A stretch of DNA of 64,000 nucleotides from JBFHDX01 sp041584475 (lineage in GTDB: Bacteria > Pseudomonadota > Alphaproteobacteria > UBA8366 > JADFVY01). Positions 28,911-37,916 of the stretch are shown in pieces. Position 1 is the first letter of the stretch. Each line of letters starts with the position of its first letter. The stretch covers positions 1 to 64,000 of the forward strand of contig JBFHDX010000005.1 of the NCBI GenBank assembly GCA_041584475.1. The letters are read 5' to 3'. A program made the translations under genes and the position numbers. The notes beneath the pieces were generated by a model. It made no database searches. It had not been told where the DNA came from and was given only the letters and a program-made list of their open reading frames with translations.

Positions 28911-29273
28911 CTAGCGGCGCAGCTCGACGCGCCGCTGGGCGCCACCGTAATCGTGCACGCTGTCGCGCGCCCGCACATGCACGAAGGTGATGATCTCGGG
29001 GATCTTCACGCCCGACAGCGACCGCGTGAAGGGCTGTTCATCGACATGGGGGTGGTACAATGTCCGCGTCCCCAGCACCATGCCGTCGGGAGCCACCACG
29101 TCCCAGGCGTCGGCGTAGTGGTCCCAGCCCTCATCGGCATGGCGTACGGTTACGTCGAAGCGCCACGTCTCCTCTCCCGTTCGTGTCGCCGAAACGTCGA
29201 CGACGTCCGCCTCGCCGGCGAGGGCCAGCCCCGGCATGACCGCAAGCACGGCGGCAATGACAAGATCGCGCAT
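28911..29273 (-). CDS. Small exported protein of unknown function
   Basis: This is a 120-residue protein from ATG 29273. The N-terminus (RDLVIAAVLAVMPGLALAGE) is a clear cleavable Sec signal, so the mature ~100-residue protein should be periplasmic. The rest is rich in beta-type segments (TWRFDVTVRHADEGWDHY, VVAPDGMVLGTRTL) with many His, Asp and Arg residues. I do not assign a family. It is convergent with the MFS gene at 28907. Confidence 0.78.
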   Translation of the reverse strand: MRDLVIAAVLAVMPGLALAGEADVVDVSATRTGEETWRFDVTVRHADEGWDHYADAWDVVAPDGMVLGTRTLYHPHVDEQPFTRSLSGVKIPEIITFVHVRARDSVHDYGGAQRRVELRR

Positions 29274-29419
29274 CGATTGCTCTCCTCCCGGCAGCGGCCG
29301 CAATCCTAGACGAAGTTCCCGACCCGGACCGTCACAACGGCGTGAGGCGGGCCGAAAACCACTTGGCCTGCTCGCCCCGCTGCCGCACGTTAGCACGCGA
29401 CATGACACCGGAGGTTTCG

Positions 29420-29800
29420 ATGGAAGCGCAACGCGAATCCAAGCCGGCGCCGGGTTTCGTCAACCGACCCGATTATCGCATCGAGATCGCGCCGGCCGGG
29501 CTCCGGGTCCGGGCGGTTCTGGGCGGCACTGCGCTGGCCGAGAGCGACCGGTGCCTCGTGCTGCAGGAGGCCGATTACCCGCCGGTGTACTACTTCCCGC
29601 GCGACGGCGTGCGCATGGAACTGCTGGCGCGAACCGACCGTCGCACCCACTGCCCGTTCAAGGGCGACGCGTCGTACTGGGCCGCGGCCGACATCGCTGA
29701 CGTGGCCTGGAGCTACGAATCGCCGTACGACGAGATGCGCGCGATCAAGCACTACATCGCGTTCTATGCGGATCGCGTAGCGTTGATCACCGACAGCTGA
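29420..29800 (+). CDS. DUF427-family protein
   Basis: This is a 126-residue cytosolic protein with the DUF427 pattern: YYFPRDGVRMELLARTDRRTHCPFKGDASYWAA followed by IADVAWSYESPY and IKHYIAFYADRV. (Only parts of that pattern are needed to recognise it, the key being RTHCPFKGDASYW.) A GGAGG at 29410 places the start at ATG 29420 rather than the in-frame ATG at 29402. The family is a small beta-barrel fold with no established reaction. Confidence 0.88.
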   Translation: MEAQRESKPAPGFVNRPDYRIEIAPAGLRVRAVLGGTALAESDRCLVLQEADYPPVYYFPRDGVRMELLARTDRRTHCPFKGDASYWAAADIADVAWSYESPYDEMRAIKHYIAFYADRVALITDS

Positions 29801-29846
29801 CCGTTATCCGCCCATCCCGATCCGCAATCTTCGTTGCGATCGCCCG

Positions 29847-30236
29847 CTACACCCCGGCCACGGGCCTCGGTCGCCCGTCCGGGCCGATCGCGACATAGGT
29901 GAACAGCCCCTCGGTCACCTTCGCGCGGGCACCGCCGGCCTCGCGGACGATCCAGGCCTGGGTGCGGATCGTTATCGAGGTCTGGCCGGTGCGCTCAATA
30001 TCGCAGTAGCAGCACACCACGTCGCCCACTTTTACCGGCCGGTGGAAGACCATGGAGTCGATGGCGACGGTCGCCACCCGCCCTCTGGCCCGATGGCGAG
30101 CGACGATGCCGCCCGCGATGTCCATCTGCGACAGCAGCCAGCCGCCGAAGATGTCGCCCGCAGGATTGGTGTCCGCGGGCATGGCGAGCGTTCGCAGAGC
30201 GAGCTCGCCCGTGGGCTTTCCGGTGTCCGTCGGCAT
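29847..30236 (-). CDS. Acyl-CoA thioesterase (YciA-like hotdog fold)
   Basis: This is a 129-residue hotdog-fold thioesterase. The diagnostic DTNPAGDIFGGWLLSQMD segment contains the catalytic Asp, and VAIDSMVFHRPVKVGDVV and TEGLFTYVAIG follow. These enzymes hydrolyse acyl-CoA in the cytosol. ATG 30236 is used; a TTG one codon upstream is less likely. It is divergent from parE, and the ~110-bp gap should hold both promoters. Confidence 0.92.
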   Translation of the reverse strand: MPTDTGKPTGELALRTLAMPADTNPAGDIFGGWLLSQMDIAGGIVARHRARGRVATVAIDSMVFHRPVKVGDVVCCYCDIERTGQTSITIRTQAWIVREAGGARAKVTEGLFTYVAIGPDGRPRPVAGV

Positions 30237-30348
30237 CAACGGGTCCTTCGCGACTGGTCGGTATGCATCCTACAAGATGTTGTGATGAGCGGCCACCTCG
30301 CCACAGCATCGTCCTTGCCAGCGGGTCCGCCGACCATATAATGCGCGC

Positions 30349-32355
30349 ATGGCGGATCTGTTTCAAACCGGGTCTGGACGCCCCCGGGGGGCTGCGGGTG
30401 ACGATTCGTACTCGGCACGGCACATCGAGGTTCTTGAAGGGCTGGAACCGGTCCGCCGGCGCCCGGGCATGTATATCGGTGGGACCGACGAGCGAGCCCT
30501 TCACCATCTCGTGGCGGAGGTGGTCGACAACGCGATGGACGAGGCGGTCGCCGGTCACGCGAACCGGATCGATGTCGAGTTTCATGACGACGGCGCGGTC
30601 ACCGTACGCGACAACGGTCGCGGCATACCGGTCGATCCGCACCCGAAATTCCCGAAGAAATCGGCGCTCGAGGTCATTCTCACGACGCTTCATTCAGGCG
30701 GCAAGTTCAGCGACAAGGTTTACGCCACCTCGGGTGGCTTGCACGGCGTCGGCCTTTCCGTCGTCAACGCCTTGTCGGACCGGCTGACGGTCGAGGTGGC
30801 ACGGGACAGGAAGCTGTGGCGCCAGGACTACTCGCGAGGCACACCGCTCGGTCCGCTTGCCCACGAGGGGACCGTCAGCAATCGGCGCGGTACGACGATA
30901 CGGTTTCACCCCGATCCGGAGATCTTCGGCGAATCGGCGGCCTTTTCGAGCGCCCGCCTTTATCGCATGGTACGGTCCAAGGCGTATCTCTACCGCGGTG
31001 TCGAGATTCGCTGGAACTGCGTCGAGTCCCGCCTGCCGACGGACGAGGAGATCCCGGCGCAGGCGTCGCTGCACTTTCCGGGCGGGCTCGTGGACTTCCT
31101 CGACGCCACCATTGCCTCGCGCGAGACGTTGACTCCCGAGCCGTTCGCCGGGGAAACCGCCGCGCCCGACGGGGTCGGACGCGTCGAATGGGCGATCGGC
31201 TGGCCCGAGGACGGCGACGGCTTCGTCAGCACCTACTGCAACACCGTGCCGACGCCGCAGGGCGGCAGCCATGAGACCGCGTTGCGCATGGGTCTGGTTC
31301 GAGGCCTCAAAGCATTTGGCGAGATGGCCGGCAACAAGCGCGCGGCGCAGATCCTGGCCGAAGACGCCATCGGTGAGGCCTGCGCCATGCTTTCGGTGTT
31401 CGTCCGCGAACCGCAGTTCCAGGGCCAGACGAAGGAGAAGCTCGTATCGCCCGAAGCTGCGCGGCTCGTCGAATCGGCGATAAAGGATCGCTTCGAGCTC
31501 TGGCTTGCCAACGACCCGACGTCGTCGGCGCGGCTTCTCGAGCGAATTATCGAACGCGCCGAGGAGCGCATACGCAGGCGCACCGCGCGGGAGCTCACGC
31601 GTAAGTCGGCGACCCGAAAGGTACGGCTACCGGGCAAGCTCGCCGACTGCAGCCGCAGCGACCGCGAAGGCACCGAACTGTTCATCGTCGAGGGCGATTC
31701 AGCGGGCGGCTCGGCAAAACAGGCGCGCGACCGTGAGACGCAGGCGGTCCTGCCCCTGCGCGGCAAGATCCTCAACGTCGCCAGCGCATCCGCCGACAAG
31801 CTGGCAGGAAACCAGGAACTCGGCGATCTGGTTCAGGCGCTCGGTTGCGGCACCGGCAGCGAATACGACGACGCGCGTCTGCGATACGAAAAGATCATCA
31901 TCATGACCGATGCGGATGTCGACGGTGCTCACATAGCGGCGCTGCTGATGACCTTCTTCTACCGGGAAATGCCCGAACTGATCGAAAACGGGCACCTGTT
32001 CCTGGCGCTGCCGCCGCTCTATCGCCTGACGCAGGGGTCGAAGTCGGTCTATGCGCGCGACGACGCCCACCGCGCGGAGCTGCTGCGTACCGAACTCAAC
32101 GGCAAGGGCAAAGTCGAGGTCAACCGCTTCAAGGGGCTCGGCGAAATGCCGGCAAAGCAGCTGCGTGATACGACGATGGCTCCCGGCAAGCGGATCCTGC
32201 TGCGCGTCGATATTCCGGACAGGCGCAATCCCGAAGAAGAAGACGATGCGCGGGAGACCGCCCGGCTTGTGGAGAGCCTGATGGGCCGAAAGCCGGAGCT
32301 GCGCCTCGCCTTCATCCAGGAACACGCCCGCTTCGTCGACGATGTCGACGTTTAG
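30349..32355 (+). CDS. parE: DNA topoisomerase IV subunit B
   Basis: This 668-residue ATPase subunit decatenates daughter chromosomes with ParC. The GHKL ATPase domain shows VDNAMDEAVAGHANRID, TVRDNGRGIPVD and LHGVGLSVVNALSDR. The TOPRIM domain shows FIVEGDSAGGSAKQARD and MTDADVDGAHIAALLM. Length and absence of the GyrB-type insertions favour ParE over GyrB. The C-terminus (NRFKGLGEMPAKQLRDTTM) is intact. Confidence 0.96.
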   Translation: MADLFQTGSGRPRGAAGDDSYSARHIEVLEGLEPVRRRPGMYIGGTDERALHHLVAEVVDNAMDEAVAGHANRIDVEFHDDGAVTVRDNGRGIPVDPHPKFPKKSALEVILTTLHSGGKFSDKVYATSGGLHGVGLSVVNALSDRLTVEVARDRKLWRQDYSRGTPLGPLAHEGTVSNRRGTTIRFHPDPEIFGESAAFSSARLYRMVRSKAYLYRGVEIRWNCVESRLPTDEEIPAQASLHFPGGLVDFLDATIASRETLTPEPFAGETAAPDGVGRVEWAIGWPEDGDGFVSTYCNTVPTPQGGSHETALRMGLVRGLKAFGEMAGNKRAAQILAEDAIGEACAMLSVFVREPQFQGQTKEKLVSPEAARLVESAIKDRFELWLANDPTSSARLLERIIERAEERIRRRTARELTRKSATRKVRLPGKLADCSRSDREGTELFIVEGDSAGGSAKQARDRETQAVLPLRGKILNVASASADKLAGNQELGDLVQALGCGTGSEYDDARLRYEKIIIMTDADVDGAHIAALLMTFFYREMPELIENGHLFLALPPLYRLTQGSKSVYARDDAHRAELLRTELNGKGKVEVNRFKGLGEMPAKQLRDTTMAPGKRILLRVDIPDRRNPEEEDDARETARLVESLMGRKPELRLAFIQEHARFVDDVDV

Positions 32356-32519
32356 AATCGCGGAGCGGGCGCTCTCTTGTTTCGCTCTTCTTGCGACCCT
32401 TAACGCTGGCCCGCCAGCGTCGTTCCTATGCGACCAAAGTCCAATATATTCATCCTGAGCATTTTTCTATTATTTCTTGATGCTTCGCATGATGTGGTCC
32501 GGCGGACGGGGCTCTCGTG

Positions 32520-33071
32520 ATGTGGCGTTTGATGTTGACCGGTATCGCCGTTATGGCGCTTGCAGCCTGCGGCGACCAGATCGTCCAGGTAACAGGACAG
32601 AGGATGACCGGCTCTTACAATGCCGGTGAATTCGGCTATGCCGCGGGAGGGCGCGACCTGCGAGTCATCGTTGTCGGCAACCCGTTCGGAGGCGATCAGG
32701 CCGCATTCCAGCGTGCGGTGACCGATGCCATGCAGGGCCGCAATCATGGTCAGCAGACCAATTTCACTACCAACCCGGGGCCCAGCGCACGCGCCGACTA
32801 CCGCGTGGTGATGGTATTCAACCCGCCTGGCAACCTGATCGCCGACAAGATATGCCAGAGCGATCCCGCGTCGGTGCCGACGACGCCCGGCGGGGGAACG
32901 GCGGTGACGCTCGTAGGTGTATTCTGTCGCGCCGATCGCAGCCTCACGCAGGTCCGCGGCGAGGTCGACGCCGCAGCAGGGATCGATGATCCGGTCTTCG
33001 CGGCGTTGGTCGGACAATCGACCCAGGCATTGTTTCCGAGCAAGCGACGTAAGCGCAAGAGCAGGGATTGA
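32520..33071 (+). CDS. Tandem lipoprotein paralogue 1, unknown function
   Basis: This is a 183-residue predicted lipoprotein; signal MWRLMLTGIAVMALAACGDQ has the lipobox LAAC. The mature part shares a distinctive block with the next two genes: YAAGGRDLRVIVVGNPFGG, RAVTDAMQGRNHG, TNFTT and YRVVMVFNPPG, then two later cysteines. The family is not recognised. It ends in a basic KRRKRKSRD tail. A GTG one codon upstream is an alternative start. It is the first of three same-strand copies between parE and an alpha/beta hydrolase. Confidence 0.82.
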   Translation: MWRLMLTGIAVMALAACGDQIVQVTGQRMTGSYNAGEFGYAAGGRDLRVIVVGNPFGGDQAAFQRAVTDAMQGRNHGQQTNFTTNPGPSARADYRVVMVFNPPGNLIADKICQSDPASVPTTPGGGTAVTLVGVFCRADRSLTQVRGEVDAAAGIDDPVFAALVGQSTQALFPSKRRKRKSRD

Positions 33072-33205
33072 ATCGGCAGAGCAGCCGGCGCGTAGACCGG
33101 CTGACCTGGACACAATGGCTGCACGAGGTTGATGCCTTGGGATCAAACGGGCAAATAAACCTCGACAGACGGTGAGTTGGCATGGCGACAGGGGGCGAGT
33201 GAACC

Positions 33206-33847
33206 ATGCTGCGCAGCGTGCCGATGCTGACCTCGATTGCCGCCGTCACGGCCTGTGCGGTCGGTGGTGCCGTCGTATCGACACACGTCGATATGAGCCC
33301 GACTTACCGCAGCGCATAATTCCGCTATGCGGTCGAACGCGGCGAGATGCGCGTGGTGATCGTCGGCAATCCCTTCGGATTGGAGCGAGCCGTTTTCGAG
33401 CGGGCGGTGACCGATGCGATGCAGGGCCGCAATCTCGGTCAGCCGACCAACTTCATCACGACACCCGATTCGAGCGCGCACAAGAACTACCGGGTGGTGA
33501 TGATCTTCAACCCGCCGACCGACCTGACGGGCACCCAGGCGTGTCAGCCCGATCCCCCTGTCGTGTCCCCACGAGCAACCGGCGGCGGAAGGCTGGACGT
33601 GTTCGCCGTGTTCTGCCACACCACCGAGGTGATGACGCAGCTTGCGGCCGCCGTACCGGCTGCGGCGGGCCCCAATGACCCGATGTTCGTCGAACTGGTC
33701 GGTCAGACCACCCGCGCCTTGTTCGCGCAAAGGAGTCGATCCGCCACCGCAGCAAGTAACAGGTTGCATGCTGCGCCCGGCAAATCCGGTTCCCGCGATA
33801 ACGAAATCGTGCCCGAGGGGACCTTCGTCGCGTCGCGGGACAATTGA
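33206..33847 (+). pseudogene. Tandem lipoprotein paralogue 2, interrupted by an in-frame TAA
   Basis: The reading frame from ATG 33206 starts with an export signal-like region (MLRSVPMLTSIAAVTACAVG, cysteine in a lipobox position). It then meets TAA at 33317-33319, precisely where both paralogues have GAA followed by TTC (AGEFGY and AGEFSY; here SA-stop-FRY). After the stop the same frame carries the complete conserved block (VIVGNPFGLERAVFERAVTD, RVVMIFNPP, CQPDPP) to 33847. This is a single G-to-T nonsense change, or a sequencing error. Restart at ATG 33347 would give a 166-residue cytosolic fragment without a signal. Confidence 0.85.
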
Positions 33848-33908
33848 CCGGCGGCCTTGGCGAAACGTATTCTCTGCAACCGACCCAGAGTAAGGGAGCT
33901 GAGTATCG

Positions 33909-34490
33909 GTGCTGCAACACACGAGCCTGAAGTCGGTTTCCTTGGCCGCGCTGCTGATGCTTGCCGCCTGCGCTCCCGGTAACGTAAGTCTGTCACACGT
34001 GCACGTCGACGGGGTCTACGGGGCGGGCGAATTCTCATATGCTGGGGCAGGACGTGATCTGCGCGTCGACGTCGCAGGCAACCCTTTCGGCGGCGATCAG
34101 GCCGCTTTCGGGCGGAAGGTCACGGATTCCATGCAGGGCCGCCACTGGGGACCGCGGACCAACTTCACTACCACGCCGGGTCCAGATGCGAGAGACGCCT
34201 ATCGCGTGGTGATGCTGTTCGAGCCGCCGGGATCCCTCAACGGGGCAGGATTGTGCGAGATTGCGCCGTCGGCGCTGCCAACGGAGCCCGGGCAGGATGG
34301 TCTTTCGCTGTTCGGGGCGTTCTGTCGCGGCGACAAGGTGATGACCAGGATCAAGGGGCGGGTCTCCGGAGCAGCGGGACCCGACGATCCGGTCCTCAGG
34401 GAACTTGTCGGGCAGGTCACGACCGGCCTCTTCCCGCCCGAACGAAGCCGAAACAGGAGCAGCCGCTGCCGGATTCCGCTGAGCTGCTGA
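33909..34490 (+). CDS. Tandem lipoprotein paralogue 3, unknown function
   Basis: This is a 193-residue predicted lipoprotein from GTG 33909, with signal LKSVSLAALLMLAACAPGN (lipobox LAAC). It carries the same block as the two preceding copies: GRDLRVDVAGNPFGGDQAAF, VTDSMQGRHWGPRTNFTT and YRVVMLFEPPGSL, with matching later cysteines (LCEIAP, AFCRGDK). An upstream AGGGAG supports the start. The function is unknown. Confidence 0.82.
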   Translation: MLQHTSLKSVSLAALLMLAACAPGNVSLSHVHVDGVYGAGEFSYAGAGRDLRVDVAGNPFGGDQAAFGRKVTDSMQGRHWGPRTNFTTTPGPDARDAYRVVMLFEPPGSLNGAGLCEIAPSALPTEPGQDGLSLFGAFCRGDKVMTRIKGRVSGAAGPDDPVLRELVGQVTTGLFPPERSRNRSSRCRIPLSC

Positions 34491-34511
34491 GCAAACGCCG
34501 CGGTTTGACAC

Positions 34512-35216
34512 CTAAGGCCTGAGCAGCCAGTCGCGCATGAGCGCGGTTACAGCGTGCGGCCGCTCCATCGGTGACAGATGACCGCATTCCTCGACGATGC
34601 ACAGGCGCGCACCAGAAATGCCGCCGGCGAGCTCCTCGTGCATGGCGACGGGAGTCAGTGCATCCTGGCGACCACACAGAACCATGGTGGGGAGGTCGAT
34701 ATTTACAAGATCCGGCCGGCTGTCGGGCCTTCCCATGATCGCCGCCTGTTGCCGTAGGAAAGCCGCCTGGCCAACGCGGCCTGCCATCGCCAAGATCGCA
34801 CGCGCAAGGGGTTCCTCGGCTTGTCGGTCCGGATGGATCAGCAGAGGCAGCAATCGGGGGGTCACACCCTTGAACCGTCCCCGCCTCGCCAAATCGATGA
34901 GACCTCGTCGGCGTGAAGTCTGTTCCGGTGTGTCCGGCCGCGCCGACGTATCGAGCAAAGCCAGCCGCATGATCCTGTCTGACGCTTGCCGCGCGATCTC
35001 GAATGCGACATAGCCGCCCATGGAAAGGCCAGCAAGTGCAAACCGGTCGGGTGCCGCTTCGAGGAGTCGCGTCGCCATAGCCGCGACACTGTCGTCGCGG
35101 GTCAGGTCGGCGATCATGATCTCCGCGATATCGTCCAAGAAGTCCGTCTGATGGGCCCAGAGTCCGCCATCACACAACAGGCCGGGCAGCAGCACGAGTG
35201 GAACACGCACAGTCAT
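34512..35216 (-). CDS. Alpha/beta-fold hydrolase
   Basis: This is a 234-residue hydrolase. The nucleophile elbow is GLSMGGYVAF (Ser in GxSxG), the acid loop is MVLCGRQDALTPVAMHEEL, and the histidine is in EECGHLSPMERPHAV. There is no signal peptide. ATG 35216 overlaps the stop of the isochorismatase-like gene upstream (ATGA), so the two genes are translationally coupled and may act in one pathway; the substrate is unknown. Confidence 0.9.
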   Translation of the reverse strand: MTVRVPLVLLPGLLCDGGLWAHQTDFLDDIAEIMIADLTRDDSVAAMATRLLEAAPDRFALAGLSMGGYVAFEIARQASDRIMRLALLDTSARPDTPEQTSRRRGLIDLARRGRFKGVTPRLLPLLIHPDRQAEEPLARAILAMAGRVGQAAFLRQQAAIMGRPDSRPDLVNIDLPTMVLCGRQDALTPVAMHEELAGGISGARLCIVEECGHLSPMERPHAVTALMRDWLLRP

Positions 35217-35755
35217 TTGATGGCCGGCAGTAGATCGCGAAACGCCCCTGTATCCGCGCGCCGCAGCCACTCGAACACGGTCATTTCGCTGGTGACTAGC
35301 CGAACGCCCTCGGCCTGCAGGCGCGTTTCGGCGACGACCTTGCTCGCGGGCCGCCGGCTCGCGGTGGCATCCGCCGCGACGAACACGGAATAGCCGGAGG
35401 CACGCAGATCGAGCGCGGTCTGCAGCACGCAGACATGGGCCTCGAGCCCGGCCAACACGATCTGGCTTCGCGCGAGTTCGTCGATCCGACGCACGAACGA
35501 CGCCTCGCCGCACGCCGAGAAATGGATCTTCTCGATCACCGAGGCAGCCGGCAGCTTGCGGCGGACCTCGTCGACCGTCGCGCCGAGCCCGCGTGAATAC
35601 TGCTCCGTCACCAGAACCGGAATGTCCAACCGCGTCGCCGCCGCCAGCAGCAGTCGGATATTCTTCAGGACATCGGCCGCCGAATCCATCGCCGGCAGCA
35701 GTCGCTCCTGCACATCGACGATCAGCAGCGCCGATTCTTCCGCATCGATCAGCAT
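35213..35755 (-). CDS. Isochorismatase-family cysteine hydrolase
   Basis: This is a 180-residue protein of the isochorismatase/nicotinamidase superfamily. It shows the catalytic Asp in LLIVDVQERLLPAM, the Lys in VIEKIHFSACGEASF, and the catalytic Cys in GLEAHVCVLQTALDL. It resembles the YcaC-like group of uncharacterised hydrolases. It is co-transcribed with and overlaps the downstream alpha/beta hydrolase. Confidence 0.92.
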   Translation of the reverse strand: MLIDAEESALLIVDVQERLLPAMDSAADVLKNIRLLLAAATRLDIPVLVTEQYSRGLGATVDEVRRKLPAASVIEKIHFSACGEASFVRRIDELARSQIVLAGLEAHVCVLQTALDLRASGYSVFVAADATASRRPASKVVAETRLQAEGVRLVTSEMTVFEWLRRADTGAFRDLLPAIK

Positions 35756-35948
35756 GAGCGCCCCTGCCGACAGTTCTTGCGCACCATATCGACGGCCCTG
35801 CTGCCCGACAATGACGAAGCGGGAATTCGGGAAGCCGAACTTGTCGGGAACGATTGACAGTGCGCCGCAAGGCCTTATGATCCCCGCTCATTAAAAGTCC
35901 TAGAGGATTGCGCCGCCCGATGATGCGGCGGGAAAAACAGCAGGCGAT

Positions 35949-37352
35949 ATGAGCTTTTCCGAGCTGGGCCTTAGCGACAGCGTCTTGCGCGCCGTTGCCG
36001 AATCAGGATACGAGACTCCAACCCCAATCCAGAAGCAAGCGATCCCGCAGATCCTCATGGGTCGGGACGTTCTCGGCTGTGCGCAGACCGGAACCGGCAA
36101 GACTGCATCCTTCACGCTGCCGATGATCGATATTTTGGGTGAAGGGCGCGCCCGCGCGCGGATGCCGAGGTCGCTGATCCTCGAACCGACGCGCGAGCTG
36201 GCCGCCCAGGTCGAGAAGAACTTCGAGAACTACGGCAAGTACTCGAAGCTCGCCACTGCACTGTTGATCGGCGGTGTATCGTTCGCCGACCAGGAGCGCA
36301 AGCTCGACCGCGGCGTCGACGTCCTGATCGCGACGCCTGGCCGCCTGCTCGATCACTTCGAGCGCGGCAAGGTGCTGCTCAACGACGTCGGATTCCTCGT
36401 CATCGACGAAGCTGACCGCATGCTCGACATGGGATTCATCCCCGACGTCGAGCGCATCGTCGGGTTGATCACCAAGGAGCATCAGACCCTCTTCTTCTCG
36501 GCAACCATGCCACCGGAAATCCGACGCCTGGCCGACCGGTTCCTCAAGCACCCACGCGAGATCAGCGTCACCCCTCCCGCCACCGTCGCCGAGACCGTCG
36601 AACAGGCCTTAGTCGTTGTGGCGCAGGCCGACAAGCGCGCCGCTCTGCGGGCGCTCCTGCGGACGCAGCCGGTGACCAACGCACTCATCTTCTGTAATCG
36701 GAAGCGCGATATCGGCGTTCTGCACCGCTCGCTGGAGCGACACGGTTTCAGCGTCAGCGCCCTGCATGGCGACATGGAACAGTGGCAACGCATGGAGACG
36801 CTGGACAAGTTCAAGAAGAACGAGGTGGCGCTGCTCGTCTGCTCGGACGTCGCAGCGCGCGGGCTGGATATCGCCGGCGTCAGCCACGTCTTCAATTTCG
36901 ACGTGCCGAGCCACGCCGAGGACTACGTCCACAGGATCGGGCGCACCGGCCGCGCCGGCCGCAGCGGTCATGCATTCACGCTCGCAACGCCCGAAGACAG
37001 CAAATACATCGCCGCCATTCGGAAGCTCGTCGGCACCGATATCGCGCGCATCGACATCGAAGATGTCGCCGGCGCGCAACTCGAGGAGGAGGCCGGCAAG
37101 AGCCGGCGTCGCGGCCGAGGAAAGCGCGCGCGGGATAGCAAGGCCGCCTCACCACGACGCGACGAGAAGAAGAAACCGGAAGCGGTTGCTCGAGGCGACC
37201 GCAAGGGCGACGGCGATCGCCGCAAAGGCGGCAAGGGCCGGTCGCGGCGTGGGCGGCAGGATGTTGGTGACGCGCCGGATTACGGGGATACGCCATTCGG
37301 TGAAACCGACCTCGTGCCTGATTTCCTCAAACGTCGCGTGAATGTTTCGTAA
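35949..37352 (+). CDS. rhlE: DEAD-box ATP-dependent RNA helicase (RhlE-type)
   Basis: This 467-residue helicase remodels RNA, for example in ribosome assembly or mRNA decay. It has the Q motif (GYETPTPIQKQAIP), Walker A AQTGTGKT at 45-52, the DEAD box at 153-156, SAT, and the C-terminal helicase motif HRIGRTGRAGR. From about residue 380 the tail is Lys/Arg/Gly-rich (for example SRRRGRGKRARDSK), a common RNA-binding extension. The symbol rests on overall similarity; other DEAD proteins of this group are hard to separate by eye. Confidence 0.93.
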   Translation: MSFSELGLSDSVLRAVAESGYETPTPIQKQAIPQILMGRDVLGCAQTGTGKTASFTLPMIDILGEGRARARMPRSLILEPTRELAAQVEKNFENYGKYSKLATALLIGGVSFADQERKLDRGVDVLIATPGRLLDHFERGKVLLNDVGFLVIDEADRMLDMGFIPDVERIVGLITKEHQTLFFSATMPPEIRRLADRFLKHPREISVTPPATVAETVEQALVVVAQADKRAALRALLRTQPVTNALIFCNRKRDIGVLHRSLERHGFSVSALHGDMEQWQRMETLDKFKKNEVALLVCSDVAARGLDIAGVSHVFNFDVPSHAEDYVHRIGRTGRAGRSGHAFTLATPEDSKYIAAIRKLVGTDIARIDIEDVAGAQLEEEAGKSRRRGRGKRARDSKAASPRRDEKKKPEAVARGDRKGDGDRRKGGKGRSRRGRQDVGDAPDYGDTPFGETDLVPDFLKRRVNVS

Positions 37353-37381
37353 GTCACGCCTGACGCAGGGGACCGAGAGCG

Positions 37382-37624
37382 ATGCAGACCATTTTCGTGC
37401 AGGTCAAATGTGAACTCGGCCAAGCCTACGACGTTGCCGATTCCGCCGTCCGCACCGTTGAGGAAGTCTCGGAAGTCTACTCTATCTCAGGACATTACGA
37501 TCTTCTGATGAAGTGCTATCTGAATGCCGATACGGACATCGGGCATTTCGTTACGGGTCGCCTGCAGACGCTGCCGGGCGTGAAGGACACCTACACTACA
37601 ATTGCCTTCAAGGCATTCGCCTGA
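37382..37624 (+). CDS. Stand-alone Lrp/AsnC ligand-binding (RAM) domain protein
   Basis: This 80-residue protein corresponds only to the C-terminal effector-binding domain of Lrp/AsnC regulators (VYSISGHYDLLMKCYL, then TLPGVKDTYTTIAFKAF), with no helix-turn-helix. Such single-domain proteins are known and form multimers that bind amino acids. It starts 29 bp after rhlE on the same strand and may share its transcript. The complete frame and normal family length argue that it is not a truncated regulator. Confidence 0.9.
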   Translation: MQTIFVQVKCELGQAYDVADSAVRTVEEVSEVYSISGHYDLLMKCYLNADTDIGHFVTGRLQTLPGVKDTYTTIAFKAFA

Positions 37625-37758
37625 CGTTGCCGATGGGCGATTTGGCAGCCGGCATCGCGAAACGCGGGCCGTACGGCGCGCGCACGGCGAAGGAAATTAC
37701 CCCGGTGACATGTCTGGACGGTGACGAGTCAATATCGTGCAGCGGCGACAGGCCGAAT

Positions 37759-37783
37759 CTGTTTCGCTTTCGTAACGAAACAG
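37759..37783. other. 8-bp inverted repeat in the gap before the NlpC/P60 gene
   Basis: CTGTTTCG (37759-37766) and CGAAACAG (37776-37783) flank 9 nt. There is no T-run, so this may be an operator or a weak 3' stem for the AsnC-domain gene. Confidence 0.35.
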
Positions 37784-37916
37784 TCGGGGCGCGCGAGACA
37801 ACCGGGAATCCCTGCTGCGGTGCATCGGGGATAATGACCGACCACTCGTCGGCTGCCCGCCCCGCCTCGCCCGGCCGCCCGACCTCCGCCGCGTCGCGTG
37901 ACGGAGAGGATGATCG

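Noticed and set aside
33347..33847. Independent cytosolic 166-residue gene starting at ATG 33347
   Set aside because: The same frame upstream carries a matching start and signal like its paralogues, broken only by one TAA, so a pseudogene is the better reading.
34512..35891. A 459-residue version of the alpha/beta hydrolase
   Set aside because: The first ~225 residues are the out-of-frame reading of the isochorismatase-like gene; the ATG at 35216 gives a complete hydrolase.
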